A DNA stretch of 36,966 nucleotides from Paracoccaceae bacterium (GTDB lineage: Bacteria > Pseudomonadota > Alphaproteobacteria > Rhodobacterales > Rhodobacteraceae): assembly GCA_024640245.1 (NCBI GenBank), contig JAHEFH010000008.1, positions 1-36,966 on the forward strand, in the 5' to 3' direction. Positions 32,631-36,966 of the stretch are shown in pieces. The position numbers were made by a program, and so were the translations under genes. The first letter of the stretch is position 1; every line of letters begins with the position of its first letter. The notes beneath the pieces were generated by a model. That model did no database searches and was not told the origin of the DNA. It saw nothing but the letters and a program-made list of their open reading frames with translations.

Positions 32631-33641
32631 ATGGCCGACGACCCGAAGAAACTGACCGAACAAATCGAGCGTACCGGTGTCCTGCTCGCATCGGCACGGC
32701 AGAATATCGCGAAACGTATTATTGGACAGGATGATGTGGTGGAGCAGACGCTGATCACGCTTCTTTCCGGAGGGCACGGCTTGTTGGTAGGCGCACCGGG
32801 GCTGGGCAAGACCCGTCTGGTGGAAACTTTGGGCAAAGTCATGGGGCTGACCTCACACCGCGTGCAGTTCACGCCCGACCTGATGCCTGCCGACATTCTG
32901 GGATCGGAGGTTCTGGAGACATCGGAGCAGGGTCAGCGCGCGTTCCGCTTTGTGAAGGGGCCGGTGTTTTGCCAATTGTTGATGGCCGACGAGATTAACC
33001 GCGCCAGTCCGCGGACGCAGTCGGCCCTGTTGCAGGCGATGCAGGAGCGACAGGTCACAATTGCCGGACATGAACATGACCTCCCGGTGCCGTTCCACGT
33101 TCTGGCGACCCAGAACCCGATTGAGCAGGAGGGAACCTATCCCCTGCCGGAGGCACAGCTCGACCGGTTCCTGCTACAGATCAACATCGGCTTCCCCGAG
33201 CGCGACACCGAGCGCGAAATCCTGCTGTCGACCACAGGGTTTCAGGAGGCAGTCGCCGATGCTGTATTTACGCCAGCCGCGCTGATGGCTGCGCAGGCGG
33301 TCGTTCGCCAGATGCCGGTGGGCGAGAGCGTTGTCGAGTGTATCCTAGATCTTGTGCGGTCCGCCCGCCCCGAGGAACCGGGCGCATCCGATCTGGTGCG
33401 TGATGCCGTCAGCTGGGGACCGGGGCCACGCGCCGCGCAGGCCCTGATGCTGGCGACGCGGGCCCGCGCGCTGATGCGCGGCCGGTTGGCACCGTCGATC
33501 GACGATGTTGTGGCGCTGGCACATCCTGTGATGCGGCATCGTATGGCGCTGGGCTTTGCCGCTCTCGCGCGCGGCGAAGATCTGGGTGCTGTGATCTCGA
33601 GTCTGGTCGACCGGATCAGTGGCAAAGAAGAGGCCGCTTGA
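32631..33641 (+). CDS. MoxR family AAA+ ATPase
   Basis: A 336-residue MoxR-type AAA+ chaperone. Walker A is GAPGLGKT near residue 54, Walker B with the sensor is LLMADEINRASPRTQSALLQAMQE, and sensor 1 is VLATQNPIEQEGTYPLPEAQLDRFL. Such ATPases act with vWA proteins to mature or remodel membrane or metal-containing complexes. The ATG at 32631 has AAAGGA eight bases upstream. The stop overlaps the following DUF58 gene by four bases, making a coupled MoxR - DUF58 - BatA/DUF4159 operon. Confidence 0.95.
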   Translation: MADDPKKLTEQIERTGVLLASARQNIAKRIIGQDDVVEQTLITLLSGGHGLLVGAPGLGKTRLVETLGKVMGLTSHRVQFTPDLMPADILGSEVLETSEQGQRAFRFVKGPVFCQLLMADEINRASPRTQSALLQAMQERQVTIAGHEHDLPVPFHVLATQNPIEQEGTYPLPEAQLDRFLLQINIGFPERDTEREILLSTTGFQEAVADAVFTPAALMAAQAVVRQMPVGESVVECILDLVRSARPEEPGASDLVRDAVSWGPGPRAAQALMLATRARALMRGRLAPSIDDVVALAHPVMRHRMALGFAALARGEDLGAVISSLVDRISGKEEAA

Positions 33642-34528
33642 CCGCGAACCCGATCATAAACAGCGGCGATCTGCGCCGTGAGGCAGAGGCTCTTGCCGCT
33701 GGCTATCCGCCACTTCTGGCACGGGCCAGACGTCTTGCGGCAAACTTGTCGCTTGGCGGTCACGGTCGGCGGCGATCCGGTCAGGGAGACGAATTCTGGC
33801 AATATCGCGCCGCCGGTTTCGGCGACAGCCAGCGGGACATCGATTGGCGCCGCTCGGCGCAGTCGGACGCCCATTTCGTACGCCAGAAGGAATGGCAGGT
33901 GGCCCAGTCGGTGAACCTGTGGATAGATACCAGCCGGTCGATGACCTATCACAGCGATGCCGTGACCGAGTCAAAGGGCGCGCGGGCGCAGGTATTGGGT
34001 CTGGCGACCGCGATCCTGCTGCTCAAGGCCGGTGAGCGTGTCGGGCTAATGCAGGACCCGTCGCCGCCGAAACACGGCATGTCCCAGATAAACACACTCG
34101 CGCTGAAATTGTCGCAGGACGGTGACCCGGAGGACTACGGTACGCCGCCGCAGAAATCCATGGGCCGCAACAGCCGCGCGCTGTTCCTGTCGGATTTTCT
34201 CGGCAACTGGGATCAGCTAGTTGCGGCGTTGGGGCGGGCAGCTCAACAGAACGTTCAAGGTTGCCTTGTGCAGGTGCTAGACCCGAGCGAAGAGGATTTT
34301 CCGGCGCAGGGCCGGCGCATATTCGAGAGTATGAAAGGCACGGTCAGCTTCGAGACCATGCGCGCCCAAGGCCTGCGCGACGCCTATCTGGACCGTCTGG
34401 CGGAAAGGCGCGAAAAGCTGGAGCGCCTGTCACGCAAGACCGGTTGGCGTTTTTTGCACCATAACACGGCACAGTCGGCGCAGACCGCGATGCTATGGAT
34501 CTACCAAGCGCTGGAGGTCGGGCAGTGA
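33638..34528 (+). CDS. DUF58 domain-containing protein (vWA-like)
   Basis: A 296-residue protein of the DUF58 family, the usual partner of MoxR. The core motif GDEFWQYRAAGFGDSQRDIDWRRSAQSDAHFVRQKEWQVAQSVNLWIDTSRSM ends in a MIDAS-like DxSxS, suggesting a metal-dependent vWA fold. No membrane span is visible, so it is probably cytoplasmic. Translation appears to start at a TTG whose bases overlap the moxR stop (TTGA), preceded by GAAGAGG; no ATG lies nearby. Its own stop overlaps the next ATG (TGATG). Confidence 0.92.
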   Translation: MTANPIINSGDLRREAEALAAGYPPLLARARRLAANLSLGGHGRRRSGQGDEFWQYRAAGFGDSQRDIDWRRSAQSDAHFVRQKEWQVAQSVNLWIDTSRSMTYHSDAVTESKGARAQVLGLATAILLLKAGERVGLMQDPSPPKHGMSQINTLALKLSQDGDPEDYGTPPQKSMGRNSRALFLSDFLGNWDQLVAALGRAAQQNVQGCLVQVLDPSEEDFPAQGRRIFESMKGTVSFETMRAQGLRDAYLDRLAERREKLERLSRKTGWRFLHHNTAQSAQTAMLWIYQALEVGQ

Positions 34529-36966
34529 TGACCGGTCTGGGTGCCCTGGGTTTTCTGTCACCGTGGCTGTTGCTTGCCCTTGCGGCGCTCCCGGTGCTTT
34601 GGTGGCTGTTGCGCGCCGTGCCGCCGGCACCGTTACGTGTCCGGTTTCCGGCCGTTACGCTGTTGCTCGGGTTGAGAGATGCAGAAACCACACCTGACCG
34701 GACGCCATGGTGGTTGTTGCTGCTACGCATGCTGGCTCTTGCGGCAGTGATCATCGGCTTTGCCGGGCCGGTGCTGAACCCGCAGGACCGGGTTCCGGGC
34801 AAGGGGCCGTTGCTGGTCGCCCTCGATGCGAGCTGGGCCGGTGCGCAGGACTGGAATGACCGGCAAGAGCGACTGGCCTCGATTTTGCGTGAGGCCCGGC
34901 TTGACGGGCGCCCCACGTCGCTGATCCTGCTGTCTGACCTGCCGAGGGATCAGGGCCGGTTGGACTTCTCTGCCGCCGATGTCTGGGAGAACAGGATCGA
35001 GGCGCTGGTACCGAATGCCTGGGAGCCGCAGTACCAAGCTTGGGCAACAGCGATGTCATCGGCGGAAAACGACGTGTTCGAGACCGTCTGGTTGTCCGAC
35101 GGGCTGGACCATCCTGGCCGCGAGGCGCTCAATGCCGTGCTGTCTTCAATCGGCGATGTGACAGTTCTGCGAGGTGATGGGGACATCATGGCGTTACGCC
35201 CTGCCACGGTCGAGGACGGGGATCTGGTCACGACCGTTATCCGGCCGAGCGGCAATGGCGAGGCGACGTTTCGCATAAATCTGATCGGGCCGGACCCGGC
35301 GGGAATTTCGCGTGTGCTGAGCAGCAGCGAGGGCAAGTTCGGGTCCCGCGACAGGGAGGCGTCGGTAAGATTTGATTTGCCGTCGGAATTGCGGAACCGC
35401 GTGCGCATTGTCGAGGTTGAGGGCGTCCGTTCGGCTGGCAGTATTCTGGTCACCGACGACAGCCTGCAACGGCGCAAGGTGGCTTTGCTGGCCTCGGGCC
35501 AGCAACAGGAAACGGTCGATCTTGTGTCGCCCCTGCACTTTCTGCGCAAGGCGCTGGTGCCGACTGCGGACGTAATCGAGGCACCGCTCGGCGACCTGCT
35601 CGACGCTTCGCCGGATGTTCTGGTGTTTGCCGATATCGGCATCCTGAACGATATCGAGACCGAGGCGGTCGTCGACTGGGTGGAAAGCGGCGGCATGCTG
35701 CTGCGCTTTGCCGGACCGCATCTGGCCGCCAGTGAGATCGGATTGCGTGAAGAACATCCATTGTTGCCGACGCGTCTGCGCGCGGGAGGGCGTAGCGTCG
35801 GTGGGGCAATGTCTTGGGGTTCGCCGAAAAGCCTTCGCGAGTTTGATCGCGACAGCCCGTTCTTCGGCCTTAAGATTCCCGACGATGTTACCGTCGAAAG
35901 CCAGGTCATGGCGCAGCCCGACCCGAATTTGAGCGACCGCGTTCTGGCGATGTTAGAGGATGGAACGCCTCTTGTGACGGCCAAGGACCTCGGCCTGGGA
36001 CGGGTGGTTCTGTTCCAGACGACGGCGAATGCCGACTGGACTAACCTGCCGCTGTCGGGCCTCTTCGTGCAGATGCTGGAACGACTGGCGGTCTCGACCG
36101 AGACCGCGCGGCCCGATGCGGCGGATCTGCAGGGGCTGGTCTGGGTGCCGGGACAGGTGATGGACGGGTTTGGCGCTCTGCGGGACGGCAAGGCGCTGGG
36201 CGGAATTGACGGCGCGGTGCTGGCGGCAGGCAAGGTTGGCCCCGCCGCGCGTCCAGGCATCTATTCGAACAAGGACAGGCGCATCGCATTGAATGTGATT
36301 GAGCCGGATGAGGAACTGATCGTGGCGTCCTGGTCAGCCGGTACCGAATTGCAACCTCTTGTACGGGTCGAGGAAACGCCTTTGAAGCATTGGTTTCTGG
36401 CGGCTGCCATCGTTTTGCTGGGCCTCGACGTTCTGGGAACGCTCTGGGTTGCCGGACGTCTCAGGCCCGCCGGTACGGTGCGTGCAGTAGTTCTGGCGCT
36501 GGCTGTCGCGCTGTCGGGTCTGGCCGGTGATCCCGCATCAGCCGATGACGAGGCCGCCTTGCTGGCGGCGAACAATACGGTTCTGGCCTATGTGCTGACC
36601 GGTGATGCGCGGATGGACGACACATCACGCGCCGGCCTGCTTGGCCTGTCGACAGAGCTGTTCCGGCGGACCTCCATCGAACCGATCGAGCCCGTCGGGA
36701 TCGATCTGGAAACCGCAGAACTGGCACTCTATCCGTTTATCTACTGGCCGATATCTGAAAGCTCGAAAGTGCCATCGGATGCGGCAATCGAACGGATCAA
36801 CACCTATCTGGGCACAGGCGGGATGATCATGTTCGATACTCGCGACGCCAATCTTGGCGGCAGCAGCACTGCCAATAGTCGCAAGCTGCAGCAGATTGCC
36901 CGGCGATTGAACGTGCCGCCGCTGGAGCAGGTCCCGCCGGATCATGTACTGACGCGATCCTTTTAT
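34528..36966 (+). CDS. BatA/DUF4159 domain membrane protein, C-terminus cut by window edge
   Basis: An uninterrupted 813-codon frame that runs off the right end. Residues 1-85 are a BatA N-terminal domain with two membrane spans (PWLLLALAALPVLWWLL and WWLLLLRMLALAAVIIGFAGP). A large periplasmic part follows with a vWA-like segment (GPLLVALDASWAGAQDW near residue 92) and a glutamine amidotransferase-like region (residues ~350-420, VDWVESGGMLLRFAGP). A further membrane span lies near residue 621. The DUF4159 domain starts near residue 690 (FRRTSIEPIEPVGIDLETAELALYPFIYWPI) and is truncated. It is coupled to DUF58 by a TGATG overlap. The operon likely continues beyond the window. Confidence 0.9.
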   Translation, partial: MTGLGALGFLSPWLLLALAALPVLWWLLRAVPPAPLRVRFPAVTLLLGLRDAETTPDRTPWWLLLLRMLALAAVIIGFAGPVLNPQDRVPGKGPLLVALDASWAGAQDWNDRQERLASILREARLDGRPTSLILLSDLPRDQGRLDFSAADVWENRIEALVPNAWEPQYQAWATAMSSAENDVFETVWLSDGLDHPGREALNAVLSSIGDVTVLRGDGDIMALRPATVEDGDLVTTVIRPSGNGEATFRINLIGPDPAGISRVLSSSEGKFGSRDREASVRFDLPSELRNRVRIVEVEGVRSAGSILVTDDSLQRRKVALLASGQQQETVDLVSPLHFLRKALVPTADVIEAPLGDLLDASPDVLVFADIGILNDIETEAVVDWVESGGMLLRFAGPHLAASEIGLREEHPLLPTRLRAGGRSVGGAMSWGSPKSLREFDRDSPFFGLKIPDDVTVESQVMAQPDPNLSDRVLAMLEDGTPLVTAKDLGLGRVVLFQTTANADWTNLPLSGLFVQMLERLAVSTETARPDAADLQGLVWVPGQVMDGFGALRDGKALGGIDGAVLAAGKVGPAARPGIYSNKDRRIALNVIEPDEELIVASWSAGTELQPLVRVEETPLKHWFLAAAIVLLGLDVLGTLWVAGRLRPAGTVRAVVLALAVALSGLAGDPASADDEAALLAANNTVLAYVLTGDARMDDTSRAGLLGLSTELFRRTSIEPIEPVGIDLETAELALYPFIYWPISESSKVPSDAAIERINTYLGTGGMIMFDTRDANLGGSSTANSRKLQQIARRLNVPPLEQVPPDHVLTRSFY

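Noticed and set aside
34950-36260. A 436-codon open frame on the minus strand
   Set aside because: It is antisense to the BatA/DUF4159 gene, whose own frame is uninterrupted and recognisable throughout.

Overview
The window reads as an ordinary chromosomal stretch of an alphaproteobacterium, most likely a member of the Rhodobacterales (Roseobacter-like). The evidence is a DUF1013/TrcR cell-cycle regulator, a MipZ division-site ATPase, a stand-alone F0 operon with a duplicated b subunit (b' and b) and no F1 genes beside it, a zf-CHCC (NDUFS6-like) protein, and an rpsP with a long Ala/Glu tail. Genes are dense, most gaps are under 150 bp, and I see no insertion sequence, integrase, prophage, CRISPR array, rRNA gene or complete tRNA gene.

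Layout. 1-5135: the 5' end of a secreted RNase T2 (minus), trcR (plus), then on the minus strand clpS, an RsmC-like methyltransferase and a short-chain dehydrogenase whose catalytic Lys is replaced by Cys, followed by a divergent D,D-carboxypeptidase with a SPOR tail. 5172-6973: mipZ with an upstream, unrecognised polytopic membrane protein. 7114-12710: a long minus-strand translation operon in transcription order ffh - GNAT - chorismate mutase - rpsP - bluB - rimM - trmD - rplS - rpmE, ending in a clear intrinsic terminator; bluB (lower cobamide ligand synthesis) sits inside the classical rpsP-rimM-trmD-rplS order. 12966-15788: an azoreductase divergent from a LysR regulator and an EamA exporter, then an ArsR regulator. 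16096-17157: a membrane fatty acid desaturase.

17217-20112: the F0 ATP synthase operon atpI-atpB-atpE-atpX-atpF, with a good sigma70-type promoter, an 18-bp perfect palindrome further upstream, a strong stem-loop between atpE and atpX, and a terminator after atpF. 20265-21782: a FadR-type GntR regulator and an OmpA-domain lipoprotein. 21838-24912: an Ada-like alkylation repair protein divergent from endonuclease III, a PfkB sugar/nucleoside kinase and a HIT protein. 24909-29701: an ABC ATPase without a neighbouring permease, the zf-CHCC protein, an unrecognised membrane protein and DNA polymerase I. 29721-32568: a TetR regulator with a palindromic operator, a Wzx/MOP-type flippase-like protein and a DUF1285 protein. 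32631 to the right edge: a translationally coupled MoxR - DUF58 - BatA/DUF4159 operon, cut by the window end.

I did not find a convincing new multi-gene system. The points most worth a second look are the K-to-C substitution in the SDR active site, bluB inside a ribosomal operon, the perfect palindrome and hairpins around the atp operon, the unrecognised membrane protein next to mipZ, and several well-formed candidate operators next to local regulators.
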